Below, in pieces: positions 25,722-34,012 of a stretch of DNA of 64,000 nt (the stretch's first letter is position 1; every line of letters begins with the position of its first letter). The notes below the pieces were generated by a model. That model searched no databases. It worked only from the letters and a program-made list of their open reading frames with translations, and was not told where the DNA came from. The stretch is taken from assembly GCF_014698065.1 (NCBI RefSeq), contig NZ_JACJSI010000028.1, positions 19,021 through 83,020 of the forward strand. The letters are read 5' to 3'. The position numbers and the translations under genes are program-made. This stretch comes from Nostoc flagelliforme FACHB-838. Lineage in GTDB: Bacteria; Cyanobacteriota; Cyanobacteriia; Cyanobacteriales; Nostocaceae.

Positions 25722-27308
25722 ATGAGCCAGCAATTTGATGTCATCATTATTGGCAGCGGCTTTGGTGGGTCAGTAGTTACCTGCCGTTTGGCTGAATCAG
25801 GAGCGCGGGTTTTGGTGTTAGAACGCGGTCGGCGTTGGACTAAAGACCAATACCCACGTCAAGCCAAAGATGCCTGGATTTATGAACACACCCAGCCGCA
25901 AAAATATAATGGCTGGCTCGATTTACGTTTCTTTAAAGGGATGGCTGTAGCTCAGGGGGCGGGGGTTGGTGGTGGTTCTCTGTGCTATTCCAGCGTGGTT
26001 TTAGAAGCAAATCCCACGCGATTTGAGCAAGGCTGGCCACCGGAAATTACTTACAGTGAATTGCTGCCTTACTACGATCGCGTGCGAAAAATGATGGGTG
26101 TGCGTCCTATACCTCCAGGACAGCATACCCAACGGGCAAAATTGATGCAACAAGCGTCGCAAAAGGTGGGATATAGCGATCGCTTCCAAAGTATGCCCTT
26201 AGCAATCTCCTTCGATCCAGACTGGAACTACCAACTGGAAGACCCCTTGAATGAAAAGCACTCGCGGCAATTTGTCAATGCCCAAGGGCAAAAACAAGGC
26301 ACTTGTATCCATCTGGGTAATTGTGATTTAGGGTGTGATGTTCACGCCAAGAACACCCTCGATTTGAACTATATCCCGGCTGGAGAAAACAAAGGTGCAG
26401 AAGTGCGATCGCTCCACTTGGTACGCTATATTCAACCAGATGAGGGCGGCTATCGCGTCATCTTCGACCGCATCGAAGACGGCAAACTAATTCGTGGTGA
26501 AGAAAGGGCCAAAATAGTTGTCATCGCCGCAGGTTCCCTTGGTTCTACTGAGTTGCTATTAAATAGCCGCGATAAGTACCGCACTTTACCTAAAATTAGT
26601 CAGCAACTTGGTAAAAATTGGAGTGCCAATGCCAACGTTCTTACCCCCGACTTCTACGGTAAAGATGTTGAAGTTAAACAGTCCATTGGCCCAACTATTA
26701 CCGCAGGTATGGACTTTACCGACGGTAGCTTTGAAGGTGAAAGTTTTATTATTGAAGATGATGGTTTTCCCAATATGTTGCTCAATGCCATTAGCAGCAA
26801 AGTGAATTCTGGCAGATTCAGCCTATTCGCCCTAGCTTTACGCAACCATTTGCAACGTGGACTGGACGAAAAGAATCCCTTAAGCAATGTTATGGTTTGG
26901 CTAGGTGCGGGTGTTGATGCTGCCGATGGAAAACTTTCTCTCGGTCGCAACTGGCTCAAACCTTGGGAAACAGACTTAAAACTTGACTGGAATATCCAGC
27001 GCTCAAAGTCTGCAATTGATGCGATACTGAATGTGCAAAAGCAACTTTCCCAAGCTAACGGGGGTAAACTTTACATTCCTTTATACTGGTCAGTTCTCCG
27101 CAGTTTGTTGACAGTGCATCCTCTGGGAGGTTGCAAAATGGGAACAACTGCTGAAAATGGCGTTGTCGATCATAAAGGCGAAGTCTTTGGCTACAAAAAT
27201 CTTTACGTCGCAGACGGGGCAATTTTACCTCAAGCTGTTGGACGCAACCCTTCTATGACTATTGCTGCTTTAGCAGAACGGGTGGCTCACTTGATGGTGA
27301 GCAACTAA
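25722..27308 (+). CDS. GMC-family FAD oxidoreductase, cholesterol-oxidase-like
   Basis: The 528-residue flavoprotein starts with the FAD Rossmann motif IIGSGFGGSVVTCRL followed by LVLERGRRW. It has GAGVGGGSLCYSSV (the second GMC signature region) and ends with HPLGGCKMG, then LYVADGAILPQAVGRNPSMT, the conserved FAD/active-site closure of the cholesterol oxidase-like GMC branch. A central CIHLGNCDLGCD holds four cysteines in this branch. It oxidises an alcohol to a ketone or aldehyde, often of sterol or terpene type. No signal peptide is present, so it should be cytoplasmic or membrane-associated. It is the last gene of the operon. Confidence 0.88.
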   Translation: MSQQFDVIIIGSGFGGSVVTCRLAESGARVLVLERGRRWTKDQYPRQAKDAWIYEHTQPQKYNGWLDLRFFKGMAVAQGAGVGGGSLCYSSVVLEANPTRFEQGWPPEITYSELLPYYDRVRKMMGVRPIPPGQHTQRAKLMQQASQKVGYSDRFQSMPLAISFDPDWNYQLEDPLNEKHSRQFVNAQGQKQGTCIHLGNCDLGCDVHAKNTLDLNYIPAGENKGAEVRSLHLVRYIQPDEGGYRVIFDRIEDGKLIRGEERAKIVVIAAGSLGSTELLLNSRDKYRTLPKISQQLGKNWSANANVLTPDFYGKDVEVKQSIGPTITAGMDFTDGSFEGESFIIEDDGFPNMLLNAISSKVNSGRFSLFALALRNHLQRGLDEKNPLSNVMVWLGAGVDAADGKLSLGRNWLKPWETDLKLDWNIQRSKSAIDAILNVQKQLSQANGGKLYIPLYWSVLRSLLTVHPLGGCKMGTTAENGVVDHKGEVFGYKNLYVADGAILPQAVGRNPSMTIAALAERVAHLMVSN

Positions 27309-27339
27309 CCGCAGGAAGGCAGAGTAGCAACCATCAAGT

Positions 27340-27582
27340 GATATCATGTTCGGCAAATCACTTATAATATGTCATTGCGAATGCAACGAAGTGGAATGAA
27401 GCAATCGCAAAGGTTTGGGATTGCCGCGCTACGCTCGCAATGACATAAGTATTAAGTCGAACATGATAGATATCGTGTCCGGTTAAAGACTTATCATTAA
27501 GACCGCAGGGAGCAGGGGGAAAGAGGGTTTTCCGATTTTTGCATAGATGTGGTAACTGTAACTAATTAGCCGGACATGATAT
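27340..27582. repeat. Two adjoining inverted-repeat elements
   Basis: The first unit (27340-27474) has ends GATATCATGTTCG and CGAACATGATAGATATC, and an inner inverted pair TGTCATTGCGAATG / CGCAATGACA of the widespread bacterial REP-like type. The second unit (27470-27582) has ends GATATCGTGTCCGGTTAA and TTAGCCGGACATGATAT. The outer sequences of both are variants of ATATCATGTYCGG, so this is one repeat family inserted side by side or nested. A G-rich block (27505-27527) sits in the second unit. Confidence 0.6.
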
Positions 27583-27595
27583 GAGCTACCCTGCC

Positions 27596-29215
27596 TTAGA
27601 TTTTGTGATTTACGGTTTGCAAAATACTTAAAGCCACCGCTTCCGCTACCTTAATCCCATCGATACCAGCTGAGAGAATTCCTCCGGCGTATCCCGCGCC
27701 TTCCCCAGCCGGATAAAGACCGACTGTATTTAAACTCTGATAATACTCATTGCGTTTAATCCGAATCGGTGATGATGTGCGGGTTTCTACCCCAGTCAAC
27801 ACGGCATCATTCATCGCAAATCCTTTAATTTGTTTCTCAAAAGCGGGAAGGGCTTCGCGGATGGCTGCGATCGCATAATCTGGTAAACTCTCACTCAAGT
27901 CACCTAAATGTACCCCAGGTGTATAAGACGGTTTAACAGTGCCGAATGCTGTAGAAGGGCGATGGTTGAGAAAGTCTCCCACCAACTGTCCTGGAGCTTC
28001 ATAAGTTCCACCGCCTAATTCAAAAGCTCGTTCTTCCAAGCGCCGTTGGAAGTCAATTCCCGCCAAAGCATTTCCCGGATAATCTTCAGGTGTGATGCCC
28101 ACAACGATCGCACTGTTGGCATTGCGCTCATTGCGAGAATATTGGCTCATCCCATTGGTGACAAGTCGCCCCGGTTCTGATGCAGCTGCGACCACCAAAC
28201 CCCCCGGACACATACAGAAACTATAGACGGAACGACCATTTTGGCAGTGGTGAACCAGTTTGTAATCAGCAGCACCTAAAACCTTATGACCAGCTTGAGC
28301 GCCGAAACGACATTTGTCGACGAGAGTCTGGGGATGTTCTACCCGAAAGCCAATGGAAAATGGTTTCGGCTCAATGTAAACCCCGCGATCGTATAGCATT
28401 TGGAAGGTATCGCGGGCGCTGTGACCCACAGCCAAAACCACATGATCGCTAGCGATATATTCCCCACTGGCGAGGGTGACTCCCCGCACCTGCCCATTTT
28501 CGATGTTGATATCTTCCACCCGGCTTTGAAAGCGAATTTCACCGCCGAGGGATTCGATTTTGGCACGCATACTTTGGACAATTCCCACCAGTTTAAAAGT
28601 GCCGATGTGCGGTTTGTTGATATAGAGAATTTCTGGTGAGGCTCCTGCATTCACGAGTTCGGTTAATACCTTGCGCCCATAATGCTGAGGATCTTTGACT
28701 TGACTGTAGAGTTTGCCATCGGAGAATGTACCCGCCCCACCTTCGCCAAACTGGGCATTAGATTCGGGGTTGAAGTCTGATTTTTTCTTCCAAAAGCCAA
28801 AAGTATCAGCAGTGCGATCGCGAACTTGTTTCCCACGTTCTAAAATGATGGGACGGAACCCCATTTGCGCCAGCATCAAACCCGCAAACAATCCACAAGG
28901 CCCAGTACCAATCACGATGGGGCGAATCGCCAAATTGCTTGGTGCTTGTGCCACTGAGCGATAGCTCATGTCTGGCGTGACCATTACATGAGGATCTTTT
29001 TTCAGACGCTTGAGTAGATGAGTTTCCTGAGTCGTTTCTACATCCAGAATATAAACAAGGGTAATCTCTCCTTTCTTACGGGCATCGTAGCTACGCTTGA
29101 AGATGGAATAGCTGATCAAATCTTCGTCCGTGATTTGCAGCTTTTTGAGGATGGCAGTCTTGATCTCATCTTCAGGATGATCAAGCGGGAGCTTTACTTC
29201 AGTTAGTCGTAACAT
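27596..29215 (-). CDS. FAD-dependent dehydrogenase of the COG2509 type
   Basis: The 539-residue protein starts with an 85-residue cap typical of this uncharacterised family (FKRSYDARKKGEITLVY). It then has the FAD motif VIGTGPCGLFAGLMLAQMG and ILERGK. GEGGAGTFSDGKL, LAVGHSARDTF and the C-terminal YPAGEGAGYAGGILSAGIDG are family hallmarks, the last two around the FAD. Members occur widely in bacteria and plastids, but the reaction is not settled. It is soluble and single, convergent with the GMC operon and separated from it by repeats. Confidence 0.9.
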   Translation of the reverse strand: MLRLTEVKLPLDHPEDEIKTAILKKLQITDEDLISYSIFKRSYDARKKGEITLVYILDVETTQETHLLKRLKKDPHVMVTPDMSYRSVAQAPSNLAIRPIVIGTGPCGLFAGLMLAQMGFRPIILERGKQVRDRTADTFGFWKKKSDFNPESNAQFGEGGAGTFSDGKLYSQVKDPQHYGRKVLTELVNAGASPEILYINKPHIGTFKLVGIVQSMRAKIESLGGEIRFQSRVEDINIENGQVRGVTLASGEYIASDHVVLAVGHSARDTFQMLYDRGVYIEPKPFSIGFRVEHPQTLVDKCRFGAQAGHKVLGAADYKLVHHCQNGRSVYSFCMCPGGLVVAAASEPGRLVTNGMSQYSRNERNANSAIVVGITPEDYPGNALAGIDFQRRLEERAFELGGGTYEAPGQLVGDFLNHRPSTAFGTVKPSYTPGVHLGDLSESLPDYAIAAIREALPAFEKQIKGFAMNDAVLTGVETRTSSPIRIKRNEYYQSLNTVGLYPAGEGAGYAGGILSAGIDGIKVAEAVALSILQTVNHKI

Positions 29216-29344
29216 AGCGAGGAGAAATGCATACTGTCTATCAAAATATTAACAAGAGAGGCAGAAGGCAGTATTCTGCCTGCCTTCTGCCGAAACTTTA
29301 CATAAACACTGACTTTTCACGTCATGGAAAAACCCACGAAAAAC

Positions 29345-29551
29345 CTAACCCCCCCGCAGCATGGCAATAGGAAAATCTTTCATCGCCGTATCAAAAAACG
29401 GAGCCTGTTCAGCCTGACATAGGGTGCTGGCGCTCTCTAGTACGGTTTTACCCAAATGATTGATCAGGTTTGAGAGCATGACTTTGGAATCCCCTGGCTT
29501 ATTAGCCTCCCCCTTTAACGGCTCAATTAGATAATAAGTGTAGATGCTCAT
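29345..29551 (-). CDS. Small hypothetical protein, coupled to an upstream short frame
   Basis: The 68-residue frame starts MSIYTYYLIEPLKGEANKPG and ends AMLRGG. I recognise no domain. Its ATG overlaps the TGA of the short frame at 29548-29694 as ATGA, the usual sign of translational coupling. Together they may be remnants of one plasmid-type or toxin-antitoxin-type operon. A longer in-frame start at 29605 would duplicate the upstream coding sequence and is unlikely. Confidence 0.3.
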   Translation of the reverse strand: MSIYTYYLIEPLKGEANKPGDSKVMLSNLINHLGKTVLESASTLCQAEQAPFFDTAMKDFPIAMLRGG

Positions 29552-29694
29552 GCTTCCATCAGGGGGTATGTAAGACCTCTGATTGCCTCTGGAGGACGTA
29601 AACACCCCCTTCCTTTGCCCTGCTTCAAGACATCGACTACGCCCTTGGGCAATGCCGTAGCAATAAAATCAGCAGGTAGTTCGCCTTTATTCAA
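29548..29694 (-). CDS. Short hypothetical frame upstream of the 68-residue protein
   Basis: The frame reads KYAILNKGELPADFIATALP and onward to RPPEAIRGLTYPLMEA, protein-like in composition, and closes at TGA 29548-29550. No ATG is available; a TTG at 29692-29694 would give 48 residues, and an in-frame stop lies just beyond. It may be the 3' part of a longer lost gene. Function unknown. Confidence 0.3.
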   Translation of the reverse strand: MNKGELPADFIATALPKGVVDVLKQGKGRGCLRPPEAIRGLTYPLMEA

Positions 29695-29910
29695 TATCGC
29701 ATATTTAATCTAGTGGTTTATTTGGTTATTTATCAGGGGGGTGAGAAACGAACTGCATTCGCGTTAGCGTTTCCCCTTCTCCCAAAGGGAGAGGCTAGCG
29801 CCAAGGGAGAAGAACGCAAAGACCGCAAAGGAATAAAAGTTAAGAATGAGTTTACTTTGTAGTGGGTAGCCATAACCCTAAATTCAAGAACTAAAGCCCT
29901 TACTACAAAC
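29606..29910. other. Intergenic region with repeats
   Basis: Apart from the short frame ending at 29694, this stretch contains the Nostoc-type repeat around CTTCTCCCAAAGGGAGAGGC (29780-29800), an imperfect palindrome followed by AACGCAAAGACCGCAAAGG. It lies downstream of the SNF2 gene and may hold its terminator. Confidence 0.35.
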
Positions 29911-32900
29911 TTATTCTGCATCATCGTCAATTACTGCACTGCGATCAAGTATTAGTAAGTTGCGAAGTTGGTCTGTATCCAGTTCTGTCAACCATTCTTC
30001 ACCAGCACCTACAACTTGTTCAGCTAGTTGTTTCTTACTTTCAATCATGTCATGAATTTTTTCTTCTAAAGTGCCTGTGCAAACAAATTTATGTACTTGC
30101 ACATTCCGGGTTTGACCAATTCGAAATACTCTATCTGTGGCTTGATTTTCCACGGCTGGATTCCACCATCTATCAAAGTGGAATACATGATTTGCTCGTG
30201 TTAAATTCAGTCCGACACCACCCGCTTTCAGGGAAAGAATCATAATCGGTGGCCCTTGAGGATCGTGTTGGAAACGGTCGATCATCTCCTCACGTTGTTT
30301 TTTGCTGGTACTGCCATATAAAAAGAATATTTCTCGCCCAAGCTGTTTTTCTAAATAGGGTTTAAGTAACTTACCCCACTCAGCAAATTGTGTGAAAATT
30401 AGAGCGCGATCGCCTTCTGCTAAAACTTCTTCTAACATTTCTTCTAGCCGCAGAAGTTTTGCTGAATTATGTTGCTCTAATGTCGCCTGTTTCAAATATT
30501 GGGCTGGGTGATTGCAGATTTGTTTAAGTTTAATTAACAAAGCTAAAATCATCCCTCGACGTTGCAATCCTTCAGCAGATTCTATCTCTACTAAAGATTG
30601 TTCTACAATTTGTTGATAAAGTGCAGCTTGTTCACCAGTTAAACCGCAAAATACGGTCATTTCTTGCTTATCTGGTAAATCTTGAATGATCTCGCGATCG
30701 CTTTTCAATCGCCGCAGTATAAATGGCTGAACTAATGAACGTAATTGAGTCAAAGAAGCGGTATCACCATACTTTTCAATTGGCATGGCAAACCGACGCT
30801 GAAAAAATTGCTTGTTGCCTAAATACCCTGGATTGAGAAAATCTAAAATAGACCATAGTTCTTGCAGCCTATTTTCTACAGGTGTACCCGTCAACGCAAT
30901 CCGAAATGTCGCTTCTAATTCCCGGACTGCTTTTGACTGCTTCGCCTCTGGATTTTTCACATTCTGGGCTTCATCTAAAACAATTATCTGCCAAGAGACA
31001 CTTTGCAATGATTTGATATCTCGATGAAGCAGTGAGTAGCTGGTAACGATTAAATCGTGCTTTTTCACTGCTTCTAAAAACGCTTTTCCTTTTGGGCGTT
31101 TGTCACCGTGATATTGCAAAATTTTCAGGCTTGGTGCAAATTTATTGACTTCCCTTTCCCAGTTGCCTAAAACAGAAGTTGGACAAACTAGCAGTGTTGG
31201 ATTTTCTAATACATCCTGCTCTTTTAAATGTAACAAAAAAGCAATAAACTGGATGGTTTTACCGAGTCCCATGTCGTCTGCGAGACACGCGCCTAAGCCC
31301 CAACGTTCCAAGAAAGACAGCCAAGCAGCACCACGTTCTTGATAAGGCCGCAACTGTCCTTTAAAGGCTGCTGGTGTAGGCAAAGGTGCGATCGCTTGAT
31401 TATTGCTTAACGCCCCAATTAACTCTTGCAATGCCCCAGATGCCTCAAAGCTGACCACTGGTAATTTTTCAATTACTTGGGTATCCCCTGTACTGAAACG
31501 CAAGGCATCTTCCAAGGAAAGGGCCATTTGATCTTTGCGAGTGGTAAAAAAAGTTTGGGCTGTCTTAATGTCTTGGGGGCGCAATTCCACCCACTCACCG
31601 TTAATTTCTACTAGCGGACTATTTAAAGCCACAAGTTTATCAAACTCAGCTTTGGAAATAGTTTGTCCTCCAATTGCCAATTGCCATTGGAAATTTAGCA
31701 GACTCTGCAACCCTAAACGCCCCTGCTTTTTCTTTGGGGTTTCGGCTGAAATTTTCAAACCCAAACGATTCGCCCATCCTTCGCGGTTCGCTAAACTGGG
31801 AGGCAAAATTACTCCTAAACCACTGTCTTCTAACCTCCAAGCTACAGCTTTGATAAATTCATAAGCTTGCATGGGGGTGATCCGAGAAAATTGAGGATAT
31901 TCGGTTTCAAAACTGGGTGCGATCGCTGGATATAATCTGGAAGCTACCCCCAAACCTCGCAAAAATGTTTCTTGTGGTTGCTCAATTGTCCGATTTTCAT
32001 AAACCAATCGTTCAAGTGGATTATTCCAAATAGTTGCCGCATCCACCACAAATTCAGGATCATCAGCCGCTTGCAGGAAATACGCCAATGTCCACTCTGT
32101 TTCGCCAGACTCTGGAGAACGCAGTTGAAAACAGGTACGAAATAGAGTTTTAAGAGTTAATTGGTATTGTAGCGGCATAGTCCAAGCCTTTAGTGCCGCT
32201 TCCAGTCGTTTGAGTTCAATTGAATCTGCATTAACTGTATGAGATGCACTAGTTAAAGCTTGCAACCACTGCCGCACCCCAGATGATAAAGATGCAATCG
32301 CCTTAGCTTCAGTTGCAGGTTGAGAACCCGCCATCCCGCGCACTTGGGCATCTATCGTACTGTTAAGAAATCCCAAAAGTAATTCTTGAGGTTCAGTAGG
32401 GAAGTTTATATAAAGTAGGGATTGGGAAAACTCCTCGCCAGTCCCCAGCCCCCAGTCCCCAGTCCCTAGTTCCTCCTGATAAGTCCGACAAACCAACGGC
32501 ATATTCGCAGAAAATTTTTCTAAGCGAGTTCCATCTACAGCACTATCTAAAAGTACTTGCCATTTAGCAGCAGCACCATCTGATTGTCGGTTAATTGTTG
32601 GTAAAAACTTACACCGTGAGATTAAATCTAAACTCCACCGGGAAACTTGCGACCAAAAACGTAAATCTCCTCCTAAAAAGGCATCTTCCCCTTTAGCAGC
32701 ATTTAAGGGAACAGCAGCGAGAAATTTTACCGCCTCGCTGGGGTTGAGACAAAAACCTTCAACTCGCCACGGTTGCAAATATTGTGGGGAGTCTGTATCT
32801 AGCCCTAAGCTGGCAGAATGTACCGGGAAAATCCCTGCTGTTCCTTCGCTACTGCCTTCTGGGATATAAGTTGGCACGGCAATTATCTGCGACTGCGTTG

Positions 32901-33192
32901 GCATTATCTGGGTAGGACTGGCGGCTTTACGTGTTTGCCCAGTAGTAGCCATGGCTCCGCCAACGCCAGGGGCGAACGCAACTTGAGGTTGCTGGATGAA
33001 GTTGGTAATTGCCATGTTCTGGGAAACCAACCACTCACTCAACTCCACTGATGTCATTGCCAATGGATGTAATGGGATATCTCCAGATCCATTAGACTCA
33101 AAATTCACTCGTGGCGATCGCCAAGTTTCCCCCCAAATAAATAAACAACCATTTTGATTTTTTAGTAACCAATTACAGTGTAAAATCGCCAT
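29911..33192 (-). CDS. SNF2-family helicase-like ATPase (HepA/RapA type)
   Basis: The 1093-residue protein has a long N-terminal region (about 1-600) found in bacterial SNF2 proteins and then the two RecA-like lobes. Motif I is DDMGLGKTIQ, followed by LLVCPTSVLGNW (Ia), VLDEAQ (II), LTGTPVENRLQELWSILDF (III), FTQFAEWG and SLKAGGVGLNL (V), and ATDRVFRIGQ (VI). It is an ATP-driven DNA translocase, probably remodelling protein-DNA or transcription complexes. In the N-terminal region the stretch LGTGDWGLGTGEE (32439-32472) is encoded by a G-rich intergenic-type repeat and is likely a recent in-frame insertion. The gene is monocistronic as far as can be seen. Confidence 0.94.
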   Translation of the reverse strand: MAILHCNWLLKNQNGCLFIWGETWRSPRVNFESNGSGDIPLHPLAMTSVELSEWLVSQNMAITNFIQQPQVAFAPGVGGAMATTGQTRKAASPTQIMPTQSQIIAVPTYIPEGSSEGTAGIFPVHSASLGLDTDSPQYLQPWRVEGFCLNPSEAVKFLAAVPLNAAKGEDAFLGGDLRFWSQVSRWSLDLISRCKFLPTINRQSDGAAAKWQVLLDSAVDGTRLEKFSANMPLVCRTYQEELGTGDWGLGTGEEFSQSLLYINFPTEPQELLLGFLNSTIDAQVRGMAGSQPATEAKAIASLSSGVRQWLQALTSASHTVNADSIELKRLEAALKAWTMPLQYQLTLKTLFRTCFQLRSPESGETEWTLAYFLQAADDPEFVVDAATIWNNPLERLVYENRTIEQPQETFLRGLGVASRLYPAIAPSFETEYPQFSRITPMQAYEFIKAVAWRLEDSGLGVILPPSLANREGWANRLGLKISAETPKKKQGRLGLQSLLNFQWQLAIGGQTISKAEFDKLVALNSPLVEINGEWVELRPQDIKTAQTFFTTRKDQMALSLEDALRFSTGDTQVIEKLPVVSFEASGALQELIGALSNNQAIAPLPTPAAFKGQLRPYQERGAAWLSFLERWGLGACLADDMGLGKTIQFIAFLLHLKEQDVLENPTLLVCPTSVLGNWEREVNKFAPSLKILQYHGDKRPKGKAFLEAVKKHDLIVTSYSLLHRDIKSLQSVSWQIIVLDEAQNVKNPEAKQSKAVRELEATFRIALTGTPVENRLQELWSILDFLNPGYLGNKQFFQRRFAMPIEKYGDTASLTQLRSLVQPFILRRLKSDREIIQDLPDKQEMTVFCGLTGEQAALYQQIVEQSLVEIESAEGLQRRGMILALLIKLKQICNHPAQYLKQATLEQHNSAKLLRLEEMLEEVLAEGDRALIFTQFAEWGKLLKPYLEKQLGREIFFLYGSTSKKQREEMIDRFQHDPQGPPIMILSLKAGGVGLNLTRANHVFHFDRWWNPAVENQATDRVFRIGQTRNVQVHKFVCTGTLEEKIHDMIESKKQLAEQVVGAGEEWLTELDTDQLRNLLILDRSAVIDDDAE
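32439..32472. repeat. G-rich repeat inside the SNF2 coding frame
   Basis: On the plus strand the sequence is CCAGTCCCCAGCCCCCAGTC and continues CCCAGTCCCTAG, the same as the intergenic G-rich family. On the coding strand it is translated as LGTGDWGLGTGE without breaking the frame. Confidence 0.75.
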
Positions 33193-33335
33193 TTGCTAAT
33201 TACTCAGTTTCTCGTAAAATTCAATAATGAAAATTGCAATTATTCTACTTTTTACATCTTCACGAAAAGATTTTTTAGCTCAAAATCGCATATAATTAAT
33301 ATTTAAACAAATATTTCATTTAAAAATTATTAATA

Positions 33336-33896
33336 ATGATTTTCCCCCTAATTAAAGTTTTAAAAAATGGGATATTAGTGGAACTAGATTATATGCATCC
33401 TCAAGAACAGGAGGTTGTAAGAGCATTACTCAATGTTGTAATTATTGAAGGTAAAACTTATCCCCAAAAGCAACCTCTATCTCAGGCAGAATTTTCAGCT
33501 TACTGGTTGAGTAAGGATGCCTTTGTTGTCAGGACATCTGGTCAGGATGGTACACACAAGCCAAAAGAAATATTAGGGGCGTTTTATTTAAAACCCAACT
33601 TTCCCGGTCGGTGTTGCCATATTTGCAACGCTGGTTTTATTGTACAACCTGCCTTACGCGGTCAGGGGATTGGGCGGTTCATGGGGGAGGCAATGCTCTT
33701 GATAGCAGCAAACCTGGGGTACGAAGCAGTGATGTTCAATTTGGTCTTTGAAACTAATATACCTTCAATTACCCTTTGGCAGTCGTTAGGATTTGAGATC
33801 ATTGGGCGCATTGAGCGTGCAGCGAAGCTAGAGGATGAAGTAGTAGACGCGCTGATCATGTATCGCACTTTGGATTTATTAACTGTTGACGGTTAA
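33336..33896 (+). CDS. GNAT-family N-acetyltransferase
   Basis: The 186-residue protein has the GNAT acetyl-CoA loop QPALRGQGIGRFMGEAML (motif A) after the strand CCHICNAGFIV, and the C-terminal motif B part NIPSITLWQSLGFEIIGRI. It transfers acetyl from acetyl-CoA to an amine of unknown identity. Similar proteins exist in yeasts and cyanobacteria. It sits upstream of pnp on the same strand with a palindrome overlapping its stop codon, so the two are probably separate transcripts. Confidence 0.88.
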   Translation: MIFPLIKVLKNGILVELDYMHPQEQEVVRALLNVVIIEGKTYPQKQPLSQAEFSAYWLSKDAFVVRTSGQDGTHKPKEILGAFYLKPNFPGRCCHICNAGFIVQPALRGQGIGRFMGEAMLLIAANLGYEAVMFNLVFETNIPSITLWQSLGFEIIGRIERAAKLEDEVVDALIMYRTLDLLTVDG

Positions 33897-33907
33897 CCGT
33901 TAACAGT
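33882..33907. terminator. Palindrome over the acetyltransferase stop codon
   Basis: ACTGTTGACGGTT pairs with AACCGTTAACAGT with one mismatch and no loop spacing. It spans the last codons and TAA of the acetyltransferase gene. It may act as a terminator or be a short mobile palindrome, since related sequence (GTTAACAGTCATCAGTCA) follows. Confidence 0.4.
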
Positions 33908-34012
33908 CATCAGTCAATAGTTATCTTTGTATGTACCAGAAGCCAGTCATAGTACATAAATGTTAGGATTGCCACAGAAAGAGAATAGCGAAAGAGAAGG
34001 AAAAAAAACTGA

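Noticed and set aside
27365..27450. Possible CRISPR-like or tRNA-like fold from repeated TGTCATTGCGA arms
   Set aside because: Only one inverted pair and no regular spacers; it is a REP-like palindrome.
31535..31864. A 109-codon forward frame opposite the SNF2 gene
   Set aside because: It lies wholly within the conserved SNF2 coding region on the other strand and encodes no domain.
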